From: Vulcaniibacterium thermophilum | GTDB lineage: Bacteria > Pseudomonadota > Gammaproteobacteria > Xanthomonadales > Xanthomonadaceae | Length of the DNA: 64,000 nucleotides | Assembly (NCBI RefSeq): GCF_007923255.1 | Contig: NZ_VOHJ01000002.1 | Span: forward strand, 102,071-166,070 | Direction of reading: 5' to 3' | Shown: piece after piece, positions 18,297 through 27,132 of the stretch | How the letters are laid out: every line of letters starts with the position of its first letter | How positions within the stretch are numbered: position 1 is the stretch's first letter | Notes under the pieces: generated by a model | What the model was told of the DNA's origin: nothing | The model's input: the letters and a program-made list of their open reading frames with translations, nothing else | The model's database searches: none | Made by a program: the position numbers and the translations under genes

Positions 18297-19814
18297 CTAC
18301 TTCGCCAGCGCGTGGAGGTATTCGACGAAGGACATCACCGCCTCGTCGTAGCCCGCCACCGCGGGGTTGGCGGACTCGATGACGTAGTACTCGTCCGGCG
18401 CGTGGGCGCCGCCGCCGTGGCCGAGCCCGAAATGCCCCGACGGCAGGCGCAGCGGCGGATCGGTGAACACGAAGCCGGGATAGGAGCCGGCGGTGCGCGG
18501 CCACAACACCGGATCGAGGCCGCGCTTGCGCAGCACGTCGAGCTGCGCGCGGATCAGCGCCGAGTCCGCCGCGGTGCCGGTGGGGTCGTAGCCGCCGGTG
18601 ACGTTGATCTCGATGTCGCCGAAGCCGCGCTTGCGCAGGTGCTCGCGCAGCGCCGCGACCGCCGCCTCGCGCGTCATGCCCGGCACCAGACGCAGGTCGA
18701 GCTTGGCCGCGGCGCGGTGCGGCAGTACGGTCTTGCCGCCGGGGCCGGTGTAGCCGCCGACCAGGCCCTGGATGTTCACCGTCGGCTGCGAGACCAGGCG
18801 CTCGTTCGCCTCGCGCCACGGCAGGTCGTCGATCCAGCGCTGCACGCCGAGCTGCTGCTTGGCGCGCGCCTCGCTGCGGCGTGCGCTGGCGGCGGCCACC
18901 ATCGCCTTCTCCTCGGCGCTGATCGGCCGCGGCTTCGGATAGCCCTCGATGGTGATGGTGTTGCCGTCGTCGGCCACCAGCGTGTCGAGCGCCTTCACCA
19001 GATGCCAGGCGGGGCTGTCGACCATCGCGCGCAGCGAGGAGTGCACGTCCTTGGTGGGCCCGCGGCCCCACTTCTCGCCGCTGGCGACCAGCTCCAGTTC
19101 GACCACGCCCTTGGCGCCGAGCGACACGGTCGCCACGCCGTCGGCGTCCTGCATCGCGGACGGCATGAACACGCCGATCGTCCCGCGCAGGGCTTCGAGC
19201 ACCTCCGGCCGGTGCACCAGGCGGGTGATGTGGGGCGAGCCGATCTCCTCCTCGCCCTCGGCCACCAGCACCAGGTTGACCGGCGGCTTGCGTCCGGCCG
19301 CGCGGATGGCGTGCAGCGCGGCCAGCAGCGCCGACTGCGGTCCCTTCTGGTTGACCGCGCCGCGTCCGATCATCACCTTGCCGAGTCCCGGTCGGTCCAC
19401 GATCCGCGCTTCCAGCGGCGGCGAGCTCCATTCCGCCGGGTCGAACTGCTTGACGTCGTACATGAAGTAGAGCCCGACCGTCTTCGGCGCGCCGGCATCC
19501 AGCCGGGCGAACACGCCGGGCTTGCCGCCGGTCTCGACGATCTCCACGTGCTGGAAGCCGGCCTCGCGCGCGAGCCGCGCCATGTGCTCGGCGCCCTCGC
19601 GCACGTTGAGGTTCTCCGCCGCGATCGACGGCAGCGCGATCCACGCCTGCAGGCGCCGGATCGCGGCGTCGTGCTGGCGCTCGACCTCCTTGCGGATCGC
19701 CGCCAGCTCGTCGGCCTCCGCGGCCGGCGCGCGCGGGGCGGTGGCCAGTCCGGTGAGGAGCAGCGCGGCGGCGAGCAGCGAGGCGGAGGAGAGGCGGCGG
19801 CGGGTCAGGCGCAT
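18297..19814 (-). CDS. secreted M20-family metallohydrolase-like protein with altered metal site
   Basis: 505 residues with a signal peptide (1-34). The fold is M20 (carboxypeptidase/carnosinase-like): GRGAVNQKGPQSA, AEGEEEIGSPH, dimerisation domain, and GHGGGAHAPDEYY at the end. Compared with the family consensus, the first metal-ligand His (usually GHxDV) is Met in LYFMYDVKQ and the bridging Asp (usually GRGxxDxKG) is Asn. Either the enzyme uses a different metal site or it is not a classical peptidase. It is transcribed away from glk with a 156-bp gap. Substrate unknown. Confidence 0.8.
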   Translation of the reverse strand: MRLTRRRLSSASLLAAALLLTGLATAPRAPAAEADELAAIRKEVERQHDAAIRRLQAWIALPSIAAENLNVREGAEHMARLAREAGFQHVEIVETGGKPGVFARLDAGAPKTVGLYFMYDVKQFDPAEWSSPPLEARIVDRPGLGKVMIGRGAVNQKGPQSALLAALHAIRAAGRKPPVNLVLVAEGEEEIGSPHITRLVHRPEVLEALRGTIGVFMPSAMQDADGVATVSLGAKGVVELELVASGEKWGRGPTKDVHSSLRAMVDSPAWHLVKALDTLVADDGNTITIEGYPKPRPISAEEKAMVAAASARRSEARAKQQLGVQRWIDDLPWREANERLVSQPTVNIQGLVGGYTGPGGKTVLPHRAAAKLDLRLVPGMTREAAVAALREHLRKRGFGDIEINVTGGYDPTGTAADSALIRAQLDVLRKRGLDPVLWPRTAGSYPGFVFTDPPLRLPSGHFGLGHGGGAHAPDEYYVIESANPAVAGYDEAVMSFVEYLHALAK

Positions 19815-19970
19815 GGGCGGCGTACCGGTTGGGCTGCCCGCGCCAGTTAACGCACCCACCGTCAGCGCCGGGTGAGTGCGCGCGCCGCGCAAACGTATGC
19901 AGGCGGCGCGCGGCGCGAACCGGCGGTCCGATCGGCTAACGTGTGAACCCCCGCCCGCCTGCGCACGACC

Positions 19971-20948
19971 ATGAGCGACGCCGTCCTGCTGGCCGACATC
20001 GGTGGCACCAATGCCCGCTTCGCGTTGGCCGATCCCGCCGCGCCGATGCCGCTGCTGCCCGACAGCGTGCGCCAGTTCGCGGTCGCGGACTTCCCGTCGC
20101 TGGCCGACGCGGCCCGCCATTACCTCGAACAGACCGGCGCACGCGCCGGCCGCGCGGTGCTCGCGGTGGCCGGCCGCGTGGACGGCGACGAGGCGCGCAT
20201 CACCAACCACCCGTGGGTGATCTCCAGGCGGCGCACCGGCGAGGCGCTGGCGCTGACCGACGTCGAACTGGTCAACGACTTCGCCGCACAGGCGATGGCG
20301 ATTCCGCTGCTGACGCCGGCCGATCTGGCGCCGATCGGCCCGGTGGGCTGGCAGCCCGACGCGGCCGGCGGCGATCGCACCTACGCGATCCTCGGCCCCG
20401 GCACCGGGCTCGGCGTGGGCGGGCTGCTGATCCGCGACGGCCGCCACTACCCGCTGCAGACCGAGGGTGGACACGTCAGTTTCGCGCCGGGCACGCCGTT
20501 GGAGATCGAAATCCTGCAGCGGCTGTCCAACGAGTTCGGACGCGTGTCGAACGAGCGTCTGGTCTGCGGGCAGGGGCTGGTGAACATCCACCGTGCGCTG
20601 TCGGCGATCGCCGGGACCGATCCCGGGCCGATGCAGCCCCAGGACGTGACCGCGCGCGCGAAGGAAGGCGACCCGCGCTGCCAGCACACCATCGACGTGT
20701 TCTGCGCGGTATTCGGCGCGATCGCCGGCGACGTGGTGCTGACCCTGGGCGCGTGGGACGGCGTGTTCCTGACCGGCGGCCTGGTGCCGCGGCTGATGCC
20801 GTGGCTGGCCCATTCCGCGTTCCGCTTCCGCTTCGAGCACAAGGGCCGGTTCTCGCCGGCGATGGCGCGCGTGCCGACGCTGGCGGTGCTGCATCCGCAG
20901 CCGGGGCTGCTGGGCGCGGCGGCGATCGCCCGGCGCTGGCGAGGCTGA
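19971..20948 (+). CDS. glk: glucokinase
   Basis: 325-residue ROK-independent bacterial glucokinase (Glk family). It phosphorylates glucose with ATP to glucose-6-phosphate. The phosphate loop is LLADIGGTNARFALAD; the glucose-binding segment is ELVNDFAAQA, then ILGPGTGLGVGGLL and QTEGGHVSFAP. The C-terminal VFLTGGLVPRL is typical. The gene converges on the glucan operon (stop codons 15 bases apart). It would capture glucose released by that operon, a link from function and position, not from shared promoters. Confidence 0.96.
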   Translation: MSDAVLLADIGGTNARFALADPAAPMPLLPDSVRQFAVADFPSLADAARHYLEQTGARAGRAVLAVAGRVDGDEARITNHPWVISRRRTGEALALTDVELVNDFAAQAMAIPLLTPADLAPIGPVGWQPDAAGGDRTYAILGPGTGLGVGGLLIRDGRHYPLQTEGGHVSFAPGTPLEIEILQRLSNEFGRVSNERLVCGQGLVNIHRALSAIAGTDPGPMQPQDVTARAKEGDPRCQHTIDVFCAVFGAIAGDVVLTLGAWDGVFLTGGLVPRLMPWLAHSAFRFRFEHKGRFSPAMARVPTLAVLHPQPGLLGAAAIARRWRG

Positions 20949-20963
20949 GCGCGGCGCGCCGGC

Positions 20964-23900
20964 TCAGCGGGGCGGTGCGCCGGCCGGCGCGGCTTCGAAC
21001 TCCACCACCGCCGGTACGCGCGCGATGCGCAGTTCGCCGCCCTGCCACGGCACCGGCGCGCCGTCGATCCGCGCATGGCCGCGCATCGCCGTGGGCCAGG
21101 CGAGCACCAGTCCGCCCGGCGGCACGTCGAGGCCGCCCGCGAGCTCCAGCCGCACGCGTCCGTCCGCCTCGCGCAGGCGGTACGACAACGGCCCGTGCGG
21201 CGTGCGCAGTCCGTGCACCGCCACGCCCTCGCCTTCCAGCCAGTCGTGCGGAATGCCGGCGGCGAGCACCAGCGCGGCGTCGTGCTCGCGCTCGTAGGCG
21301 AACATGTCGAGCAGCGAGCGCACGTAGTCGGATTCCACCCACGCATGCGGCAGATCGCCGAGGAAGAACGGCGTGCGCGGCGTGCGCGAGACCACCTCGG
21401 CCCACTGGTTCCACCCGCGCGGCTGCTGGTCGGCGAAGAAGAACCGCAACGCCTCGTGCGCGCGATCGCGCCAGCCGAGGCGGACGAAGGTGCCGACGGT
21501 GCGCAGCTCGTACGGCGTGTAGTCCTTCCACGCCCGCCGGCCGTCGCGGCGCTCGACGAACTGGCGCCAGTAGCGTTCGAAGGTGGCGCGCAGCGCCGCC
21601 TCCGGCAGCCGGCCCTGCTCGCCGCCGGGGGCGAGCGCGATGGTGGTGGAGGTGGCGTCGAAGTCGCCGAGTTCGGCCGCGCCCGGCAGGTAGTCGATGC
21701 CGTGCTGCCTCATCGCGATCCCGAGCGAGGCGTACAGGTCGGCACGGAACCGGTCGCGCGAGGCGGCGATGCGCGCGGCGTCGCGCTCGCGCCCCAGCCA
21801 GCGCGCGATCGCGACCGCATCCTTGTACCCGCGCAGCGCCCAGAAGTCGTCCCAGTACGAGTGCATCGGCTTGGCCGAATAACCCTCGTGGCTGATGGAG
21901 GCCGGCATCAGTCCGTAGAACGCCGGATTGCGCCGGCGGTTCCGCCCGGTGCGTTCGCTCAGGCGCAGCCGGTCCATGTAGGCGACCGCCTTTTCGACAT
22001 GCGGCCACATGTCGCGCAACAGTCGCTCGTCGCGCGTGTAGCGGTAGATCTCGGCGACCGTGTAGATCAACTGGCCGTGACTGTCGTTTTCCGGCACCGG
22101 ATCGCTGCCGCGGTCGTCCACGCAGCACGGCACCTTGCCGTCCGGGAACTGGTACGGCGCGTACCAGCGCAGGAAGGCCTCGGCGACGTCGGCGCGGCCG
22201 AGCCGCAGCAGCCCTTCGGCGATCATCGCGCCGTCGCGGATCCAGGCGCGCGCGTACGAGCGCGTGCCCGGCTGCAGCCGCGGGCCGGCGCGGCTCATCA
22301 GCATGTGGGCGAGCGCGGTGCGCAGCGTGTCCACCGCATGGCGGGCCCTGTCCGGCACCTGGATGCGCACGGCACCGAGCCGTTCGCGCCAGAACGCGGC
22401 GGTCTCCTGCTGCAGCCTGGCGGCGGACACCGCCGGGCCTTCAGCGGGCTCGCCGGAAAGCGGCGTGCGCCAATCCACCTCGAAACTCGCGCCGGGCGCG
22501 AGCCGCACCGGAAACAGCACCGCGCCCGACGCAAGACCGCGCGGGTCGCCTGCGGTCCGCTCGCTGGCCGCCGTGCGCGGTCCTTGCCTGCAGGCCACGC
22601 ACCAGCGCGACCAGTCCTCCGCGCGCAGGCGCTCGACGATCTCGCCGGCGTCGAACGGCGATAGCAGCGCGCCGGCGAACGGCTGCGAGAGCCGCAGCGT
22701 GCGCCCGTCGACGCGCATTGCGCGCCCCTCCGCTGCGATCTCGCGGATCGGGGCCACGCCGCCGCGGGTGTTGAGGAACTGCGTCGGCGGGTTGACCTGG
22801 AACGGACGCGCGGCGAGGACCAGCACGTAGTCGCGCGGCCGGCGGCCCGGGTTGGTCAGCCGATAGCGGGCCACCAGCCGCGACCGCGCGGCATCGCCAT
22901 GCGCGAAGGCGGTGATGTCCAGCGCGGCGTCGGCGTGCCGCCAGTGCACGCTCGGGATGGGGAGATGGCGCTCCAGCAGCGACTGCTCCGCGCGCACGTC
23001 GGCCCACGTCAGCAGCTTGCCGTCCACCACGACGAACGGCTCGACGCTGAAGCGTCCGCGCGCCACCTCGACCGCGCCGTCCTCGCCGAGCAGTCCCTGC
23101 TCGGGGCCGCCGTCCACGCCCAGCAGCGTCCAGTACGGCTGTTCGCCGTGGAAGCCGCGCGGGAACTGGCCGCGCGGGTGCTCCGCGGCCAGCGCGCGGA
23201 TGAAGTCGTTGGGCGTCGCCGCGAACCCGAGCGGCTTCACCTCGATCTCCTCCAGTGCGTAGGCCGTGCCGGGACCGGACTGCGGCCGCAGACGCAGCAG
23301 GCGCGCCTCGGACTCCGGCAGCGCGAGCGCATCGAAGCCGCCGTTGCCGTGCTCGACCCGCGCGATCTCGCGCCACTGCCCGGGCGCACCGGCGGCGTCC
23401 ACCGCGTAGCGCGATGCGTGCGCGCCCGGCCCCCAGCGCAGGATCAGCCCGCCGAACTCGCGCGGCGCGCCGAAGTCCAGCACCAGCGCGGGCGCGCCGT
23501 CCTTCGACACGCGCCAGGCCGTGCGCCGCGAGCCGTCGACCGCGCGCGCGGCCGCCTGCGCGCCGCCGGTCGACGCGGCGTCGCCGAGCGGACGCAGCGG
23601 ACCGGTCGCATCCGGCGGCAACGGCTCGAAGTGCAGCTCGTCCAGACACACGCGCCCGCGACCGCCCTCGCGCGCGCTGACCGTCAGCTCGATGCGGGCG
23701 CTCTCGCGCAGCGTGCGGTCGGCCGCCGGTCCCCAGGCGAACTCGATGTGGCGCTTCTTGAACGCCAGCGGTGTCCACGCCGCCGGCCAGGCGAAGTCCG
23801 GGCGGTTGAACCACCAGACGTTGTCGCCGCCGGCATCGACGAACTTGATCTCGAGATTGTTGCGCGGTCCCTCGCCGCGCAGGTGCAGGCGGAAGCGGTA

Positions 23901-24167
23901 GTTCTCGGGGAACCGGATCGGAAGCCGGCGTCGCGCGACCGCGTAGCCCGCCACGCCGTTGAAGTCGTACTCCAGGCACAGCGCCCGGCCGTGCGCGCCG
24001 GCGACCGTATGCAGCCGCGCGCTCACGCTGTCCGAGCCCACCGCTTCCCAGCCCTGCGCCGACTCGAACGCGTCGAGCACGCGCGCCGGGGTCGCATCCG
24101 CCGCGACCGGCGGCGCCAGCGCCGCCACCGCCGCGAGCCACCCCAACGCCCGTTCCGCCGTCCGCAT
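20964..24167 (-). CDS. large secreted glycosidase-like protein with N-terminal CBM and discoidin-like domains
   Basis: 1067 residues with a signal peptide (about 1-23). Residues 25-190 form a beta-sandwich carbohydrate-binding-like domain (FRLHLRGEGPRNNLEIKF). Residues 200-320 look like an F5/8 type C (discoidin) domain. A further beta-rich domain follows. From about 600 an (alpha/alpha)6 six-hairpin glycosidase domain begins (ARAWIRDGAMIAEGLLR, GKVPCCVDDRGSDPVPENDSHGQLIY). I cannot name the GH family. It is the last gene of the TonB receptor-GH-ABC operon, six bases after the permease. It probably trims oligosaccharides of the same glucan in the periplasm or outside. Confidence 0.75.
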   Translation of the reverse strand: MRTAERALGWLAAVAALAPPVAADATPARVLDAFESAQGWEAVGSDSVSARLHTVAGAHGRALCLEYDFNGVAGYAVARRRLPIRFPENYRFRLHLRGEGPRNNLEIKFVDAGGDNVWWFNRPDFAWPAAWTPLAFKKRHIEFAWGPAADRTLRESARIELTVSAREGGRGRVCLDELHFEPLPPDATGPLRPLGDAASTGGAQAAARAVDGSRRTAWRVSKDGAPALVLDFGAPREFGGLILRWGPGAHASRYAVDAAGAPGQWREIARVEHGNGGFDALALPESEARLLRLRPQSGPGTAYALEEIEVKPLGFAATPNDFIRALAAEHPRGQFPRGFHGEQPYWTLLGVDGGPEQGLLGEDGAVEVARGRFSVEPFVVVDGKLLTWADVRAEQSLLERHLPIPSVHWRHADAALDITAFAHGDAARSRLVARYRLTNPGRRPRDYVLVLAARPFQVNPPTQFLNTRGGVAPIREIAAEGRAMRVDGRTLRLSQPFAGALLSPFDAGEIVERLRAEDWSRWCVACRQGPRTAASERTAGDPRGLASGAVLFPVRLAPGASFEVDWRTPLSGEPAEGPAVSAARLQQETAAFWRERLGAVRIQVPDRARHAVDTLRTALAHMLMSRAGPRLQPGTRSYARAWIRDGAMIAEGLLRLGRADVAEAFLRWYAPYQFPDGKVPCCVDDRGSDPVPENDSHGQLIYTVAEIYRYTRDERLLRDMWPHVEKAVAYMDRLRLSERTGRNRRRNPAFYGLMPASISHEGYSAKPMHSYWDDFWALRGYKDAVAIARWLGRERDAARIAASRDRFRADLYASLGIAMRQHGIDYLPGAAELGDFDATSTTIALAPGGEQGRLPEAALRATFERYWRQFVERRDGRRAWKDYTPYELRTVGTFVRLGWRDRAHEALRFFFADQQPRGWNQWAEVVSRTPRTPFFLGDLPHAWVESDYVRSLLDMFAYEREHDAALVLAAGIPHDWLEGEGVAVHGLRTPHGPLSYRLREADGRVRLELAGGLDVPPGGLVLAWPTAMRGHARIDGAPVPWQGGELRIARVPAVVEFEAAPAGAPPR

Positions 24168-24173
24168 CGGCAG

Positions 24174-24995
24174 CTACCCCTTCACGCTTCCCAGCAACAG
24201 ACCCTGCAGGTAATACCGCTGCAGCGCGAGGAACAGCAGCAGCACCGGCAGCACCGTCACCACCGAGCCGGCCATCATCATCTCGTTGTCCTGCACGTGC
24301 TCGCGCGAGAGCGTGGCCAGCGCCACCGGCAGCGTCTGCATGGACTGGTCGCTGAGCACGATCAGCGGCCACATGAAGTCGTTCCAACCGGCGAGGAACA
24401 CGAAGATCGCCAGCGTCACCAGGATCGGCCGCAGCAGCGGCAGCACGATGGTGAGGAAGATCCGCCATTCGCCGGCGCCGTCGATGCGCGCCGCTTCCAG
24501 CAGCTCGTCCGGGATCGAGCGCGCGTACTGCCGCACCAGGAAGATGCCGAACACGCTGGCCAGCCCCGGCACCATCGCGCCGGCATAGTGGTTGACCAGC
24601 CCGAGCGGCTTCAGCATCAGGAACAGCGGCATCATCGCCACCTGCGCGGGAATCACCAGTGCGGCGAGCAGGGCGCGGAAGGTGCGTTCGCGTCCGGCGA
24701 AGCGCAGTTTGGCGAACGCATAACCCGCCATCGTGTTGAGCAGCAGCGCCACCAGCGTGGTGCCGCCGGCGACGACCAAGCTGTTGAGCAGATGGCGGCC
24801 GAGGCCGGCGCGCGCGAACAGTTCGCGATAGTTGCGAAGCGTCGGCGCGTCCGGCAGCAGCGGCGGCGGGAACCGGCTCGCCTCGCCGGGCTGCATCAAC
24901 GACACCGACAGCATCCACAGCAGCGGCGCCAGGCTGACCAGCGCCAGACCCAGCAGCGCCCCGTTGACGATCGCACGCGCCAGCCGCGGGTTCAT
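24174..24995 (-). CDS. sugar ABC transporter permease, MalG type
   Basis: 273 residues, six transmembrane segments. The EAA loop reads ELLEAARIDGAGEWRIFLTIVLPLLRP, the site that docks the ATPase. It is the MalG-like half of a carbohydrate importer. The ATG overlaps the stop of the MalF-like gene by four bases. No ATP-binding subunit gene is present in the operon, so a shared MsmX/UgpC-type ATPase elsewhere is presumably used. Confidence 0.93.
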   Translation of the reverse strand: MNPRLARAIVNGALLGLALVSLAPLLWMLSVSLMQPGEASRFPPPLLPDAPTLRNYRELFARAGLGRHLLNSLVVAGGTTLVALLLNTMAGYAFAKLRFAGRERTFRALLAALVIPAQVAMMPLFLMLKPLGLVNHYAGAMVPGLASVFGIFLVRQYARSIPDELLEAARIDGAGEWRIFLTIVLPLLRPILVTLAIFVFLAGWNDFMWPLIVLSDQSMQTLPVALATLSREHVQDNEMMMAGSVVTVLPVLLLFLALQRYYLQGLLLGSVKG

Positions 24996-25870
24996 TCCGC
25001 CCCCTTGCGCCGCGCCCAGGCCAGCAGCGCGCTGGTCACCGCCATCATCAGCGCGAACAGCAGGAACGCGACCGCCGAGGCGTTGCCGAGGTTCCACCAC
25101 TTGAAGCCTTCCTCGTACATCAGATACAGCACACTGACGGTGCTCTGCAGCGGCCCGCCCTGGGTCATCACGTACGGCTCGGCGAAGAGCTGGAAGTAGC
25201 CCGCGGTGGTCAGGATGGCGACCATCAGCAGCACCGGCCCGAGCATCGGCAGCGTGACGTGGCGGAACTGGCGCCAGGGCGAAGCGCCGTCGATGCGCGC
25301 GGCCTCGTACAGATCTTCCGGGATGCTCTGCAGGCCGGCGAGGAAGATGATCATGTTGTAGCCGAAGTTCTTCCACACCGCGAACAGGATGATCGTCGGC
25401 ATGGCCCAGCGCGGGTCGCCGAGCCAGTCGACCGGGTCGATGCCGAACCAGGACAGCGCCCAGTTGGCCAGTCCGTAGCGCGTGTGGAACAGGTAGCGCC
25501 AGATGACGGCGACCGCGACCACGGTCGTGACGACCGGCGCGAACAGCGCGGTGCGGAAGAACGGGCGGAAAATCGCGAGCCTCGAATGCAGCAGCAGCGC
25601 CGCGCCCAGCGAGACCGCGATCGACAGCGGCACGCCGACCGCCACGAAGTACGCCGTGTTGCCGAGCGCGGTCCAGAACAGCGGATTGCGCAGCAGCCGG
25701 AGATAGTTGTCGAGGCCGACGAAGCGCAGGTTGCGCACATCGGCGAGCGCATAGATGTCGAAGTCGGTCAGGCTCAGCGCGAACGCCGCCAGCACCGGAA
25801 GACCGAAGAAGACGGCGATCACCGCGAGCGCCGGAGCGGCGAACACCCAGCCCGCGGTGGAGGCTTTCAC
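24992..25870 (-). CDS. sugar ABC transporter permease, MalF type
   Basis: 292 residues from a GTG start that overlaps the solute-binding protein stop (GTGA). It has six membrane segments and an EAA loop, DLYEAARIDGASPWRQFRHVTLPML. It forms the second half of the importer channel. A ribosome-binding site is not obvious because translation is coupled. Substrate is inferred from the operon as a glucan-derived oligosaccharide. Confidence 0.93.
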   Translation of the reverse strand: MKASTAGWVFAAPALAVIAVFFGLPVLAAFALSLTDFDIYALADVRNLRFVGLDNYLRLLRNPLFWTALGNTAYFVAVGVPLSIAVSLGAALLLHSRLAIFRPFFRTALFAPVVTTVVAVAVIWRYLFHTRYGLANWALSWFGIDPVDWLGDPRWAMPTIILFAVWKNFGYNMIIFLAGLQSIPEDLYEAARIDGASPWRQFRHVTLPMLGPVLLMVAILTTAGYFQLFAEPYVMTQGGPLQSTVSVLYLMYEEGFKWWNLGNASAVAFLLFALMMAVTSALLAWARRKGAE

Positions 25871-27132
25871 GGCGCCCTCCCCGCTTCGCGATCGAGCATC
25901 CAGCGGCGCTTCGCGAGGATGGCGTCGGCGCGGCGGTCCAGTTCCGCCGCCGCCTGATCGACGGTCAGTCGGCCCAGCACCATCTGCTCGGCGACCAGGC
26001 GCATCTCGGTGGCGATGCGTTCCCACTCCGGCACCTGCGGAGTGGGCTTCGCGCGTTCCAACTGGTCGCGGAAGGCGCGCGCGTGCGCGTCGTCCGCCAG
26101 AGCGGCGCTGCGCCAGGCGCTGCGGCGCGGGGGCAGGTCGCCGGTGAGCGCATGGAAGCGCGCCTGCACCTCCGGACGCGACAGATAGGCGATCCATGCC
26201 CATGCCGCGTCCTTGCGCCGCGACGAGGCGAACAGCACGAGGCTGGTGCCGCCGGCCACCGAGGCGCCGGGCCCGTCGGGACCGGGCAGCGGCATCGTCG
26301 CCCAGTCGTCCGCGCGCTCGGGCGGCAGGCGACGGCGGAACTCGGCGATGTTCCACGGCCCGCTCACGTAGAAGGCGTAGTAGCCGCGTCCGAACTCGTC
26401 CCACACGTTGGCGATCTGCGTGTTGCTCACGCGCGGCGCGAGCCCGCGGTCGAACATCGACTTGTAGAACGCCAGCGTCCGCCGGAAACCCGCGCTGCGG
26501 AAGTTGCCGTAGCGGCCGCCCTCGCGCAGCAGCGGTTCGGGCTGCTGGATGGCGAGGTTGAGCAGCGGCTCGAACTCGTTGAGCGGCAGCAGGATCGCAT
26601 AGCGCTCCGGGCCCGCGTCGCGTTTCACCGCCACGAGCGCGTCGCGCCACTCGGCCCAGGTGCGCGGCGGGCGCGTTACGCCGGCGCGTTCGAGCAGATC
26701 GCGCCGATAGAACGGCAGGCGCGTCTCCACGTACCACGGCAGCGCGTAGATGCGGCCGTCGATCGCGCCGCTCTGCCACGCGCCGCGGAAGTAGTCGTCG
26801 GCACGGATCGACGGTGTGCGCGCCAGCCGGCCGTCCAGCGGCGCCAGCGCGCCGAGCGCGGCGAACTCGGGAATCCACGTGTTGCCCAGCGCGCATACGT
26901 CCGGGAGCGCGTCGCCGGCGAACGCGGTCAGCAGCTTCTCGTGCGCGGCGGTCCACGGCACCTGTTGCAGTTCGATGCGGATGCCGGGATGCGTGCGCTC
27001 GAACTCGGGGATCAGCCGGGCGACGACCTGGCCTTCGAAGCCCATCGCCCAGAAGCGCACCACCTGCCGCTCGTCCTCGCGCGCACAGGCGGCGAGCAGC
27101 ATCAGCAGCGCGAGCAGCGCCGCGCGCAGCAC
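25867..27132 (-). CDS. extracellular sugar-binding lipoprotein of ABC importer
   Basis: 421 residues. The N-terminus is a short lipoprotein signal with lipobox LLAAC. The rest is a family 1 solute-binding protein (SBP_bac_1): VVRFWAMGFEGQ, FAGDALPDVCALGNTWIPE, GGTSLVLFASSRRKDAAW. It would sit on the outer face of the inner membrane and deliver oligosaccharide to the MalFG-like permease. It starts one base after the GH144-type gene and overlaps the permease start by four bases, so it is firmly in the operon. Confidence 0.93.
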   Translation of the reverse strand: MLRAALLALLMLLAACAREDERQVVRFWAMGFEGQVVARLIPEFERTHPGIRIELQQVPWTAAHEKLLTAFAGDALPDVCALGNTWIPEFAALGALAPLDGRLARTPSIRADDYFRGAWQSGAIDGRIYALPWYVETRLPFYRRDLLERAGVTRPPRTWAEWRDALVAVKRDAGPERYAILLPLNEFEPLLNLAIQQPEPLLREGGRYGNFRSAGFRRTLAFYKSMFDRGLAPRVSNTQIANVWDEFGRGYYAFYVSGPWNIAEFRRRLPPERADDWATMPLPGPDGPGASVAGGTSLVLFASSRRKDAAWAWIAYLSRPEVQARFHALTGDLPPRRSAWRSAALADDAHARAFRDQLERAKPTPQVPEWERIATEMRLVAEQMVLGRLTVDQAAAELDRRADAILAKRRWMLDREAGRAP

